Shown one piece after another: positions 21,468 to 34,800 of a DNA stretch of 64,000 nucleotides. A model generated the notes under the pieces. That model saw nothing but the letters and a program-made list of their open reading frames with translations, did no database searches and was not told the origin of the DNA. Position 1 is the stretch's first letter; each line of letters starts with the position of its first letter. The DNA is from Chromera velia (Eukaryota; Sar; Chromeraceae): the NCBI GenBank assembly GCA_018398765.1, contig JAHBMJ010004761.1:1-64000 (forward strand). Direction: 5' to 3'. Both the position numbers and the translations under genes were made by a program.

Positions 21468-24020
21468 CGAGATTCCTCGAGCTTAGAGGCAGTTTCTTTG
21501 GTAGCCTGCGGCAAATTAAAGTTTGATCCTAGGTTTGATCGAGTGAAGGGCACGTGTTCCCAAATCAGTTCGCAAAACAGAGCATTCGTGTGTCCACTCG
21601 CATTCAGATTGAAGAGATGTGTCCAAGTTTTGAAAAGAACTAGGACAGGGAAGCCCGGAAGCGAATGCTGGTTGTTCAGCTTCTTTGTGACCCTAGACTC
21701 CCTAGTGGTGACCTGTAGTTCAATGGTGACTTTACTTAGCAACTAGCTTAGCAATTTGTTTTTGGACTGGCTAGATCCTAGAGTATATACATCTAGACAT
21801 ATATAGGGTAATATAAAGTGGCTTACCGGCTTGAAACAGTATACAGCTCTAGACGTTAGAAAACAATTGATTGATTGATCTGATATCAAGTTATTTCTCA
21901 ATTTGTATTACATCACTAGTCACATCATAAAAGTTTAAATTAACTTAATTGTTTCATATATTTTTTCTAAATTGACAAAACTTATTTTTAATGATAAGTG
22001 ATAAGTGATTTATCAGTGCCTTAGGACACTGTCATACTGTCGCCGTTTTGTCTTTTAGAGGTCGCCCCCACAAACGGCAGGGGTGTGTGCCTTACTGCTG
22101 AGGCTCAGACCACACCCCCCTGGTATTATTTTGTTTTAATTTATCACGTTATTTTCTAATTTGAAGTAGTAATTTCACTAGTAATTTCAAGTCCCATCCC
22201 CCCCTCTTAAAATGCGTTCCCTAACGTGGACCATAAGTGAGTTTGACGCTAGGTTTGACGATAAACTATTGATAAAATCTTGCTAGTGGCTTGAGATTTG
22301 GCGTTGTAGCCGTGACACCGTTGCTAGCTCTAGATCCATCATCCATAACGGAAACCTAAAAAATTATTAACATAATACTATGACAATAGTATTATTAATT
22401 CATCATCATCACAACATAAAATAATTTTTGACTTTTTTATCTTTCTAAGACTTTCTTAGGACTCTAGTAACGAATTGAACTCATTCAATTTATTTCTAAA
22501 AATTTTGGATACAGAGATTTCTTTAGAAATTTTCGATTTCTTTCAGGATTCTGTACTGATTCTGGTAAAAGGACGAAACCAGTCAACCAGTCGTGCTGCC
22601 CCGGGCGATGCGACAGCAGTTACACAGTGAGAGCGCAATGCCATCCGGAATGCATCCGCACGCTCACCAGCAGTCTGGTCAGAAGTCTGCATGGTCTGAT
22701 TAGGTTCTCCGCACAGAACTCGGCTAGGAACCCGGGGAACTGAACTCAGTTTCCAGTTCACCTCATGCGTTCGATTGGAGTCTCTCACAGGTCCCGTTTC
22801 AATCGATCACAGGGCGAGGAACAGTGTGATGTTTGTGTGTCGGATGTATGGTTCTCTTGATTCACTTCAATGCAGCGCTGGATGCGGGCGGCATCCGTTG
22901 GTTCTTGTCGCCGCGAAGAGAGGAGATTTAAGAAGGCACAGAGACACTGCGAAAGAGGGGGGCAAGAAGAGCAAAGCAGACGGAGCCAAACTGAAATTTC
23001 TTACTTCCCCCCGCACCTTCCTTTTTTGTTCCTTTCTACACATTAAGGCTGGGGGTCGTTGGGTTCTCCTCGCTTTTGAATTACAGAAGGAAAGAGGGGT
23101 AACGAGAGAGAGAGGGGGGGGAAAGAAAGAGAGTGACTTCCGTGAATTTAAATTTTTTGTCTCTGTAGAACGGAAAAGGAAATGCTTTTTTCCATCATTT
23201 TTTTCTCCGTCGTACTTCGTTTTATCCGTTCCATTCGGCTCTACACTTTCTTTTCTGTTTTCGCCCTCTAAGGAAAAGGCACCGATCTCTCTCTACATCT
23301 TCTTTCCTTTCTCGTTTTTCCTTGCTTCTTGCCATCCATCCCTAATCCCCAACGCTTCTTTCCTTCCTTCCATCTTGTCTGTGCTTCAGTCCCTCTGAAA
23401 CAGTCAGTCGATCCCCTGAGAGCATCCCCCCTTCACCTCCGTTCCCTTCCCTCCCCTTTCCCATTCAAACAAACAAACAGACAGACAGACAGACAGACAA
23501 GAAGCAAGCGAATCCCCCACTGGAAGTGATTGACTGCCCCCCTCAACCGGGTCGCTTTCGATTGATAAGACTGGACAGAGGGACTTCTTTTGCCATGCCA
23601 AGCATCTCACTCATATCGCTGGGCTTGCTTGCATGCATGCATACACATTGATGACTACAAGACAGTCTGGCCGCTTTATTCTTCCATTCCCAATCAGTCT
23701 CTTCCCTTTTCTCCGAACAAACTTCCAGGAGACGGGCGTCCTGTCTGTCTGCCTGTCCACCCCTCATGCATCATTCATCCCCTTTCTTTCTCTAGGACGG
23801 CTTTAGATGCCCGTCCCTCCCTTGCATCTGTTTCCGCTCCTCCCCTCCCTTCTGACCTCTGAAACAATCATTAAGTCTGTCTGCATGTCTTGAAGAACCC
23901 CCCCCCCCAACTCCCTTCCGACCTCATCCCAACAGCTGACTACGTCCCGAAAAACCCCGCCCTTCTCCCCTGACCCCGTCAATCCCACTCCCAGACTCTC
24001 TCTCTCTCACATGTGATCGA
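21468..24020. other. Intergenic, AT-rich then pyrimidine-rich, no gene supported
   Basis: The part at 21.75-22.55 kb is AT-rich with scattered repeats and a loose inverted repeat (ggcaggggtgtg / cacacccccctgg, about 22076-22122). The part at 22.8-24.0 kb is pyrimidine-rich, with an (ACAG)n run near 23478-23500. The longest open frame (22775-23398, +) is low complexity. The last kilobase is 3' flank of the giant minus-strand gene. Confidence 0.35.
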
Positions 24021-25441
24021 TCACTCTTCCAATTCATCTGGAGGCGTCAGGCCCTGCGCCAGCACCTTCTCCTCCTCGTCGGGGGGGTCCAACTGCAAAG
24101 TTCCACACACGCACCCATATATCTGTATGTCTCCTTGCGAGTTGGTTTTTGAATGGCTCTCGAGACAGCCAGACCGACACATAACCAGACAGCCAGCCAG
24201 ACAGACATAGAGAAAGCGAGACAGAAGTCCAGCCAGACAGCCGGCCAAACAGAAAGAAATGCAAAAATTTAGCAACACACAGAGACAGATAGACAGGATT
24301 CCAGCTTGAGCGCGTTTTCAGTCGGCAAAACAACACATCCCGTCGGATGAAATGAAACACACACTGGCATGCATTCTATCTACTCGCTGACTCACTCACT
24401 CCCCGCCTGCCTGCCTGCCTGCCTGCCTGCCTCCCTCCTTGCCTGACTGCCTGCCTGACTGACTGACTGACTGAGTGACTCACGGACTGACTGACCCCAT
24501 CGTCGTCCTTGTACTCCTCATTGAAGCGGAACGCCGAGGGCACGAGGGAGACGAAGGGATCGAAGATGGACGACCGAAGGATTGCCCAAAGGAGGAAGAG
24601 GAGTAAGAAGACCCAGAGTAGAGGAAGAAGCAGATAGTCGATCACAAACGTCGACGTATTGGCAACGATGAAGTCGAGCATGTCCTCAATGCGGAAATCG
24701 CTGGTGAGTGCGAACATGATCAGATAATAAAAGCAGAAGGTCAACCACCCGCCCCCAATTGTAAATCCGATGATCTCCTTTGTTCGCTGCTTTTTCACCC
24801 ATTCTCTCCTCTCTCGTTCGTTCATCATCCAGGGTGACTCTGGTTGGATCAAGAGTTCGAGTTCCGACACTCTGCTGGACTTCACCATTCTCTCGTGCCT
24901 GTCCATGTATGGTGTTCTCTTCTTGAACATCTGATCGACAAAGATCGGCACAGGCACACTGAAGAGGACGGAGAGGAACATCCCAATCAGCGTCCTGATG
25001 GACATCTCGATCTTCGCAAACGGATCGTCTGTGAAGTGAATCGAGATGAACGGAGTGCCGATCACCCCGCTCGTGTCGGTGCCTCCGAAGAAGAGTGCGG
25101 TGATCTGAAAAGAGAAGGCAGAGAACGGAACAAGGAAGCGTTTGTCATGCGATCAGAACAACAAATTTTAGTCACTACAGAGAAATTGCAAGTAGCCACC
25201 TATACAGCGCAGAACGGTACGGATTATGCACTTTGAAAAATTCTGAACGTCACACGGAAGCACGAACAGCTCTCTAACCGGTAGACTCACACACAACAGC
25301 CGCCCATTGATTGGTTAGGTTACTCGACCGACCGACCGACGTACCGTGAGAGCAGTGAACCATGAGATCGCACTGAGGAGCCATCGCTGGATCCTGGTCC
25401 TCGAGGGATTGTTGTCGCTGGTCTTTGTGATCGGGTGGTCC
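24021..25441 (-). other. Giant gene exons 48-50: polycystin-like membrane core and C-terminus
   Basis: Exon 48 (25441-25345) and exon 49 (25104-24496) read [20 protein letters not shown] then ITALFFGG, which matches the FTRxQR...M/LFF start of the polycystin membrane core. Next come [20 protein letters not shown] with VDQMFKKR (the P..L..LFR type segment), [17 protein letters not shown] and [20 protein letters not shown]. Exon 50 (24092-24021) adds an acidic tail ([14 protein letters not shown]) and the stop. Only the first half of the polycystin-1 membrane region is present; no TRP-like pore segment follows. Confidence 0.82.
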
Positions 25442-25614
25442 CTGCATGCATGACATTATTTAATTCAGGGATGAAGGGGAGGGGAGGGAAAAGGTGGGTG
25501 GGCATACAGGGATTGCCTGGATGCGGTGGAGCAATCACGGAAGTACGTGTGGGTGGATGTGAGCAAGAGCTGTTGTATTTCGGGACACTCAGAGAAACAG
25601 ACAGACAGATAGAC

Positions 25615-25667
<53 letters not shown>

Positions 25668-28600
25668 GAGAGACAGACACACACAGAGAGAGGAAGAGAG
25701 AGAAAGAGGGAAAGAGAGACAGACACACACAGAGAGAGGGAGAGAGAGACGGACCTGACAACGACTTGGTATGCGAACTTCCAGGTCGACCAGGTTGTAA
25801 ACCTCAGGTTCTCCTGTTTGCCCAGTGCGAGGCTCTCTGCCGACTCGTCCTCAATCGCCTTCTTCGCTTCCTTCCTCACGAGCTCTGCGAAGTCCTCCCT
25901 GGACAACAAGTTCAGACTCGACCACCCTACAGGCATCCCGGCCTTCCTCTCCGCCACCACGACGGACTTTCGGGGCGCAGCGGCAGCGGAAGAGAGCCCC
26001 CTCGGCTGTTCGGAGAGCACCTCAGAGACACCCATGCCGTCAACCACCTGCATATCAAATTTATATGTGTCAACATCCATGAGCAATTTGGTTGGCATTT
26101 ATGATTGAATGAGAGTTTCCTGCAAGGAAACCGTCCAGAGAGGTAGGTCTCCTCAATTTCAGTCATTTCACAGACAAACTTGCCCATATATCTGACTGAT
26201 ACTCAGCCAGACAGCGAGACAGAATTTCAGCCGGACAACCAGACAATCCAGCCAGACAGACGAGCAACAACTTCTTCCAACTCCAAGACCGACCTCGCAG
26301 GCGAGACGGAAGCGTTTGCCGTCGGAGAGAACGCACACGATGTGGAAGGCCTTGTCCGCGTCTCCGAATCCGACCATGCTGCTCGTCTCGGATCCCCGAG
26401 ACGCTGTTGCAGCCAAAAATGCGCCGGTCTTTCGTGTCGGAGTCGGATCATCGGAGGCTCCCTTTGCTGCCGTTGCGACTGCAGTGAAGCTGTGGGGGGT
26501 TGGCTCTGTCCCTTTCCCCTTCGGGCTTGCCTCTGCCTCTGTCTCTTCCTCTGTCTTCTTCTTCCCGGATTTGCTCACACACACCTGCTCGACAAATTTG
26601 AACGGCATCACAAACGCCGGCTGGGGTGCTCCGAAGACCTGCTTCTGGAAGTCGGTCTCGGTCATGCCGACACCCTGTCCGAACAGTTTGCGTGCGTACT
26701 CGGGCATGGTTTCATGGGCGTCTGCGAGGAGGGTCGCGCGATCCTTTGCAGCCACGAAGACGGTGGTTTCCCTCTCGGGAGGCCACTTCATCCATCCCTG
26801 TGCCTCTCCCTCCTGCTTCTCCTCTGGTTCAGGGTCATCCTGATCGATCCGGACTTTGTAGCACAGAGGCTCGAACTGCAGGCAAGCACTCAAACAAACA
26901 GTCACGCAGTCAACCAGTCGAAAAATTGCAGAGGATCAGATAAAGCCGGAAGGAAGAGAAGAAACATGGAAAGAAAGAAGCAACGAAGCAAGAAAGCAAG
27001 AAAGCAAGAAAAGTAGAAAGAAAGTGCGCATGCAAGAAAAGAAAAGAAAAGAAAAGAAAGGAAAGGAAAGAGAGGCGTACCAGAAGTCCTCGGTCGGTGA
27101 CTCGAATCACGTACACGATTTCCTTCTCCTTCTCCTCCTCTGTGCCGATATCGATGAACCGAGTAGACCTCTGCTGTTTGCCCACTGTCGTCGTGGCACT
27201 TTTGAAAGAGTTCCCACCGAAGAACGTTGCCTTCCTACTGGAGGGAGAGCCACCGATGGAGGTGGGCGAGCCAGCGAAACCGAACGTCGACTTCCTCTGT
27301 GAGGGCGTGAAGCTTTTTCTGGTGGCGGATGGCTTCAGAGAACCTCGCAGCGATGCCATTCCTCTGAAAATGATTGTGCCCTGTACAAGCCCCAATGTCT
27401 TCTTCATCGCAGCATCCCCCATCCCTTTGTGGAGTTGTTCGTCAAGAAGATCTGGGTTCTGTACACTCACATCGTCCTCCTCTTCCTCCTCTTCCTCATC
27501 TCCCTCCACTTCGTCTTCATCTTCCTCCTCTTGTGACAAATCTTGAGAGCCACCCCGGACTACACGGGGATTCTCCATGTCATCCATGCTCCTGTTCGGG
27601 GAGTCTCGACCTGGAGAGACATCCCTGCCGATGTCGATCCCTAATTCTAACTCTGCGATCGCGTCGTCCAGACTCTCTGTCTCAAAGACGTTCGCGTTCG
27701 GGGCGGGAGGAAGGGCAGCTCCCGTGAGCCCCCTATCGGATCTCTCGTCCTCTACTCCCTCCATCTCCGCGTACACTGCTGCCTCCTCAATCAAATCCTG
27801 GAGCGCCCTCAGAGCATCCTGTGCCGCCTTGCGCTGATTGGGGTGCTTGGAGATCGTGACTTGGGGCGTGTCACCCGCCAAAGCCGCCTCGAGGCTCTCC
27901 ATCGATGCCCTTGCGTTCGGAGGCGCCATGGCGAATTTTGGACGGGGTGCCTCATCAGAGGGTGAGTCTTTGAGGGGAGACGGGGCTGCAAAGACTGCCT
28001 GCTCTTCTCGGTTGTTGGTGGTCTCGCTGAGACTGTCTGCAACCTGAGAGGACTCGTCACTCATCGACAGACGTTCCATCACCTGTGCGTACTCTTGCCA
28101 CCTGTCCCATGCTCTGTTGGCTGTCGAGGGGGTGACCGTGTACTTCAACACCTCCTGCTCCTCTGCAGCCACGTCTGTCGTTCCTCCTGCTGCTGCTGCC
28201 CTGGCGAGTTTGGGCATTTTTCTGCGGAGGATGTTGAGGGAATCGACCACTTCGTTGTGGAAGGGGAACACCTGCTCTCCCCCAAAGTGAAGAGCTAGAC
28301 GGACACCCACAAATGGACCATCAGCAGAGCTCAGGGTCCCCGCCCCCGCGTCGAGGAATGCGGGGTTAGTGCCAGTGACGCTGCCGTTCAAAGGGAAAGG
28401 TGCGACGCGTCCAACGGCCCCGACGACCAGTCTGTGAATACGCGCGAACCCAGGCTTGGTGGTGCGGTCCTTCTTGAGATACTCCCACGTGGCAGGGTCT
28501 GCCCAGTCGTATCCCTTCGGTTCCTTCTCTGCGGTCTGGTTGATGATCCATCGGAGAGGACCTCCTTGGGCCTCTGCCTCTGCGATGTTGACCTCAAAAC

Positions 28601-31600
28601 TGACCATCTTCGGAGGGAGGAGAGTCGTCCACATTGTTTCGCGGGCATCGAACAGCTCTCTATCCTCTCTCTGGGGGCACATCAGATTCGCAAGGGGCAA
28701 CATGAGGCCCTTCCACTTCTCCTCCGTGCTTCCGTCAGAAACCCTAGGGAGCGGTTTGCCGTCGATCGTCTGGAGGAGAATAGCTCGGTCAGTCAGATAA
28801 CAGGTGGCCTCTGAAGCGTCTACCGACGCATCACCTTCGCGTGGCTGCATGCCCCCGAGTGTGTCGACGAGCAAGGACGAGAGAGTCCTCCCATCGGCCA
28901 AAAGTTCTGGAGGAATCGTTCGTGCAGAGACCCCGGCAAGGCAGGGGAGAGTTTTCCACTTATCGATTGTCGACTCACCAAGAGCGGCGCTGCTCATAGG
29001 CATGACGATGCTGTGCAACTTGACGGAGCCCGAGGTGGTCACCTGACCCTTGCGCGCCGCCACCTTTGCTCTCCACTTTCGGGCAATGCGTGAGGCTGCT
29101 ACGTGGAGCTGCTTTCGACGGAGACGCGCATGGGTGGAGACATACTGTCGCAGTTCCCCTTTCTCGATTACTTTTTTGAGCGCTGTGTTTTTGTCTATGC
29201 CCTCGTCTTCCTGGATTTTGTTGGCCATCGACCGTATGACCTTCAGGTCCTGCACCGTCTCTGACTCGTGCATCGTGGACTTCTTCCCCTTCTTTGTCAA
29301 CCCGCAAATCTTCCTCGCACAGATCTTGCACGACTCTCGGCAGGGCTTGCACCTGCACAGCGGCAAGATTCAAGCGCCCAATATTGTACAGCAAGAAAAT
29401 TGAGTCAACAATCTCTGCATCCAGGGCCAACCAGACAGCCATCCACCCGGACAGACAAAAACGTCAGAATCCTGCCATACAACCAGATAGCCAAATAACC
29501 AGACAACCAGAAACCAGCCAGACAACCATCCTGATAGATACAGAGAAATCCCGCCAAGCAGACACCCAACTGGGGATCAGGCCACAGAGAGAGAGAGAGA
29601 CAGGAAGGAGACTGACGTCAACCACATGAAGAGCGCCTGCCAGAAGGTTGGGGGTCTGCCCTGTCTGATTCTTCTGATGATCTTTTCGTTCCTCAAGTAC
29701 AGAAAGGAGAGAAACAGGAAGTCGTGCTGGTTCTTCCAGTCGTGCCGTGCCGCTCTGCAGGCAGAGTTTTGTTTGCAATGGACAGGACAGGTGAGAAAAG
29801 GCAAGAAAGCTGGACAAGCTCAAGAAAAAGGGCCTAGGTATCGACTGCTCTTCTGGTAGCTTGTGTCCGGACTGGGGATTAGAAGAAGAGATGAAACCGG
29901 GGGCAGCACAATTGCTCCAACTCATATAGTGAAGAATGCAACCAGAAAGGAAGGCAGGTAGTCTATTTTCCCGCCTAGCTGCTCTCTGACTGACTCACTC
30001 CTTGGTTGCCTCACTGACTAACTGACCAACTGACAGGACAAGTAGGACGAGGTAGAAGCCAATGAAGAAGGAGATGATCCAGATGACGGGGTTCGAGGGG
30101 TCTGCATTGGCAGCTGCGTTGAAGTCGCTCAGGGGTTCTTCGTTGATGTCGTTGAAGATATCCGTCACCTCTTCTGCCGCTGAGGGCGTCTCTTCCTTCT
30201 TCTCTTCCTCCGTCGTTGGAGGCGTGCCTTGCTGAGTGGTTCCCCCGAATTCCGTCAAATGGCTGCATCTGCAGTGCAACGCGGAGGCGGTGCTCAACGT
30301 GCCAGTCTCGCACCCCTCTGTAGACCACGCACCCGAAGTGTCATTCCAGAACGCGCACCCTGTCTCCATGTAGGAACCCCCCACATACCCCGATGTGCGC
30401 GTGATGGGCACCATGATGTCCATTGGAGTGGTGAGCGCAGAGACAGAAACCACCTGGTTGCACCTGTACAGAGAGAGGTCTGAGGACTCCGCAGCCGCAC
30501 CCGAGGAGGTAGAGGAGGGAAGCACCGAGCGCGGACTCTCGGAGAACGCAACTGAGGTCGCAATGATGGCCGCCGAGGCAGGGCAGGCAACGGTGGGAGT
30601 TGTCACTGCACAGAGAAAGGCAGGCACAAAAGCGCAGGCGTATGAAGAATGCATCCACACACTACAGACGGTCTGGCAGATAGCTAGATAGCCAGACAGC
30701 CAGACAGCCAAGCAATCATATTTGTCAGACAACAAGACAGCTAGAAAGAAAGATAGCCAGACAACAAGCCAGACAGCTATCCAACCAGACAGCCACACAA
30801 CCAGGCATCCAGACAGCCAGACAATCAGACACCAGAAGCAGGAACCAAACAGACTGCCCCACAGCCGGACCTCCCACAAACAAACACACAAACAAAGAAA
30901 CAAACAAACAAACAAACAAACAAAAAACAAACCAACAAACAACAAACAAACAAACAAACCTGCAGGGATTGGCAATGCCGGGAAGCTTGCGGACATCCCC
31001 GACGAGGCAGACACCGACGAGCCCCCTCCCTGCATGCTCGAGAGCCCCAGAGGAGTGGATGAGATGGAGATCTTGCCAAAGGAGGTCTCCTGTGCGGCAG
31101 CTCCAGCAGGTTGGCTCTTTGCCATCGCGACTGCGGCCATGCGGGCAATGTTCATGATGCGCCCGGCGCCGTCGTTGATCTTTCCGGGCGATGTGGTTGT
31201 GTTCGTTGAGGGGTCTCCCGGCAGAGCGTTTGTGACTCCCTGTTGGTTGCCGTAGCTGCAGGTGTGCGTGCGTCAAGAGCGATCGAATCAAACGGGCGAG
31301 CAAAGATGATGCACAACAAATTTGTACACTTTGGATTTTATGACTCTTTGGAGAGAGACTGAGAGAGAGAGGGGGGGGGNNNNNNNNGGGGGGGGGGGGG
31401 AGAGGAGAAGAGAGAAAAGATTGTGTCTGCCGTCTCATTTGTCCTTTTCCCTTTCATAGAAGTCGCGACTCACTTGCCAATAGAGACGATGGAGGTCGAG
31501 ATGGACGCAGCTGCTGAGAGCATCGCCTGGACTGTCGAGACGGGAATCTCGTCGTCTGAGGCGATCGCGGCCGTCACTGCTGACTCCAACACAGTTGCAG

Positions 31601-31777
31601 CCTGCGTGCGAGTGCGGAGTTTTCACACCGAGAGATTTCGGATTGTATGGGAAAGAGTGTCAGACACAAATTAAGCAATGGAGGAGTCTCAAGAGCAGGA
31701 AATAAAGAAACAGCCAAAATCAACGAGCAATTCTCCTCCTCTGCATGGACCCGGAAGCCTTACTCATTGACTGACTG

Positions 31778-31809
<32 letters not shown>

Positions 31810-34800
31810 ACTGACGGACGAACTGACTGACGGACGGACTGACGGACGGACGGACTGACGGACGGACTGACTGACGGACGGACTGACTGACTGACTGACT
31901 GACTGACTGACTCTTTTTTGGATTTCCGCCTGTGCGGCCATTTCCGTTTCTGCGTTCACCGCATCCAGCTGTCCTCCTCCCGCCTTGATGGATCTGTCGG
32001 CCGATGCAGAACCAACTCTTGCTAGTTCTCCGACTGCACTCACGCTTTGAAGAAGAACACTCGCAGATGCTGCAGGTTCCATCTGAGTGACAGCACTCTC
32101 AAGGACAGAAAGTGCGGACTCGCTGAACGCCTGCATCTCTGCGGCCTCTGCATCGGTGAAGGTCGTCTGGTCGGAGTCTGCGCTCACATCGACCAACGAG
32201 GCTGCGGAGGAGACGAAGGAGAGCAACTGTGCGGAATCAGATCCCTGCACAGAAGTGGCTTTGAGGTCGATGGTCTGCTTGATTGACGAAATTGTCGGGG
32301 GGTTCGCGTTGGAGACGGTGAACACAGAGGACCTCACAGACCCCTCATTGCCCGTTGTGTCCCGTGCCTTCGCAATGATCTGGAAGGACGTTCCCACTGT
32401 TCCTGCACGAAGTACCGTCGTCAGCCTCTGTGCAGCTGTGCCTGAGGTGAACCCCTGCAGCACCTGCTCTCCATTCGCCACGTCGCTGTAAGTACTTGTG
32501 GCTGCATTCAAGGTCACCTCCTGGACGAGGAACGAATACTCGAGGGTGTCGGTGTCGACGTCGGAGGCCCAGCCGGTCTGTTCCAGAGAGAATTCCGTTG
32601 AGAAGGCCTCACCAGAAGAAGGAGAGATCGTCACGGACCCTCGGGAAGGCGGCCCGGTTACTTTCATCACTTCGAATGGCGCAACTGGGTGGAACGTATG
32701 CCAGGTGTAGTCGTCTGCAGGAGACAGATGAGCAGACGAGAAGGGAAAGATTCAGTGAACGGTTCTGAATGGCGAGAGCTGAAGATAATCCAGGCGTTTA
32801 GCAGAAGACAAATAGAGCTCCCCTCGCGAAGTTCTCTTATCTCCGCTTTAGCCACATTTGTCCCATACCCGTTTACACATGCTGACAAGTGAACCAGATA
32901 GCCCATGCATGTTCTCATTTGTCTTTTCTTTCCTCTTTTCATCTCTCTTCTGCTCTACTTACCCGCCGTTGTGACGGCACTCTGTAGGTCCACTGCCAGC
33001 ACCAGTACCTCATCGACCAGGGCAGAGACCACAGAGGAAGGCACCACGGCCCTGTAGTAGGTGATGTCCATGTTGGCGTCACTTTCCGGGGCCCCGTAGG
33101 GCGCGTCTGTTGCGGTCATTGCGATTCCAGAGGACTGGAGTTCAATCGCTCCCTCCGAGATGAACACAGGGAAGTTTTCGTCGACTGCTGTCTGGAGGTT
33201 CGACAGAGAGAGGAGATCCCGCTGGAGTTTGTAGACCTCCAGCACCGGACTCACCGAAGGCTGCAGGATAAAGCGACAATACCGAGGTGTTTAGTTCGGA
33301 CGAATCGTATCAGATTGCAAATGAGTTCACAGATTGGATGTCCATAGAGAGGGTAAGCAAGGCAAGAAAGACCACAAAGGAGGAAAGATCCGCATGAAAA
33401 AACAAAAACAAAAGCAATCGCGAGGAGAAGAGGGTGAGGGTGAAAAGCACGCGGACGAACAGTTTTCAAAGACGGCTTGGAATGCTCTAGGAAAAGCCGC
33501 GCAAGATCCTTGTTGTCGAAGAGAAAAGAAAAGAAAATTGACTCACCTTACAGGCGCCACTTGAAGATGCCGGAGAGGCCAGAGCCAGAGTGAGCGTGAG
33601 GGCATTTTGGTTGGACACCAGAGCTGCCGAGTACGTCTGTCCGCTCTCCGCAACGGTGGAGGACACGATCTTCGAGGCCGACACAACGCTGACAGTGAAG
33701 GCGGCAGCTGAGGCTGTGGCGGTGACTGGATATACTTTCAGGGTCTTCGACGCTGCCGCAGAGGTCGTGGCTCCAGAGGTGACAGACATCGTCGCGTGAG
33801 TCACGGAGGCAGTGACACTGATTCCAAAGAGGTATTCCTCTCCAGCGGTCAGAGCATTCCCCGGCAGCGTCAAAGTTTCTGCTGCTGCAGCAACTGCAGT
33901 GGCTGCAGTGCCTGTGCATGTCGTGTCCGTGATTGTTGGTGGAACTGCAGTTGTGTCGATGGTCCTGTGAAAGCAGGTCCACGTGAAGGCAAGGGCACCG
34001 GGGGTGAAGTAAGTCGAGTAGAGGTCCCCGAGCCGGTCCTTGTTGGGATTCGTGGTTGGGCCTGCAGTGATAACGATGGGACAGGAGGCAGACGGAGAAG
34101 GGGGGGCGATGGCCCTGAGCTCCGGTGTGAGGGGAGCGAAGGTGCCGACGTTGAGTGTGAAGACGACGGTCTTGAATGTTCCTGGGTTGTCTGTGAAGAA
34201 TGCCTTTGCGGTGATTGTCGTTGCCGAATTCTCAGGGAGGATGCCTGGAGGCAGTCGAAGAGTATTGAAGGCAGGGGCAAGGTCTGCTGCGTTTAGAGCG
34301 GCACTGACGTCTGTCGATGAGGGTGAGGTCATTTGTGCAGTCCACTCAACGCTAATTGCCTGCTCTGCAGATGTGAGGGTACACCCAGCTACGGCCTCGG
34401 GAATGCTGACAGCGACTTGGAGGGAGACAGAGTCTGTCACTGCAGCCGAGACTGTCGTGCCTGTGGCTGGAAGTGTCGGTCGGATTCCGGGTGTGACCCC
34501 TGATGTGTCGAATGTGACTGTCAGGCTGGCAGCGTTGCTGGCTGTTCCGAATGTGTTGGTGACTGTGAGTGTGAAAACAAGGTCTGCGACTGTGACTGAG
34601 AGACCAGACAGGTGAGACTCGACAAGTAAGAGGTCCTCAGCGGTGAGAGAGAAGGTCATCAGACCCTCTGCACTGATATCTGCAATTTCCTCTGTGAGGA
34701 CGTCCCCGCAAGCAATGGATGCCCCTCCTGCGTTGTTGGAGCATGCAAGGGTCCACACAACGCTCTTTGGTTCTCTCCCTGCAAGCCCGAGTCCATTCAT

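Noticed and set aside
22775-23398. 207-codon + strand open frame upstream of the ankyrin/giant gene boundary
   Set aside because: Phe/Ser/Lys-rich low-complexity translation of pyrimidine and purine runs, with no homology-like motif or splice support.
26180-27016. 278-codon + strand open frame
   Set aside because: It lies opposite exon 46 and is a shadow of the minus-strand coding sequence; it has no domain and runs into repeats.
30725-31000. Open frames rich in WLSG / SLFVCLF
   Set aside because: Translations of intronic CTGTCTGG and GTTT repeats in intron 42, not membrane segments.
34040-34615. 191-codon + strand open frame
   Set aside because: Shadow of the REJ-encoding exon 38; the minus-strand frame is longer and domain-like.
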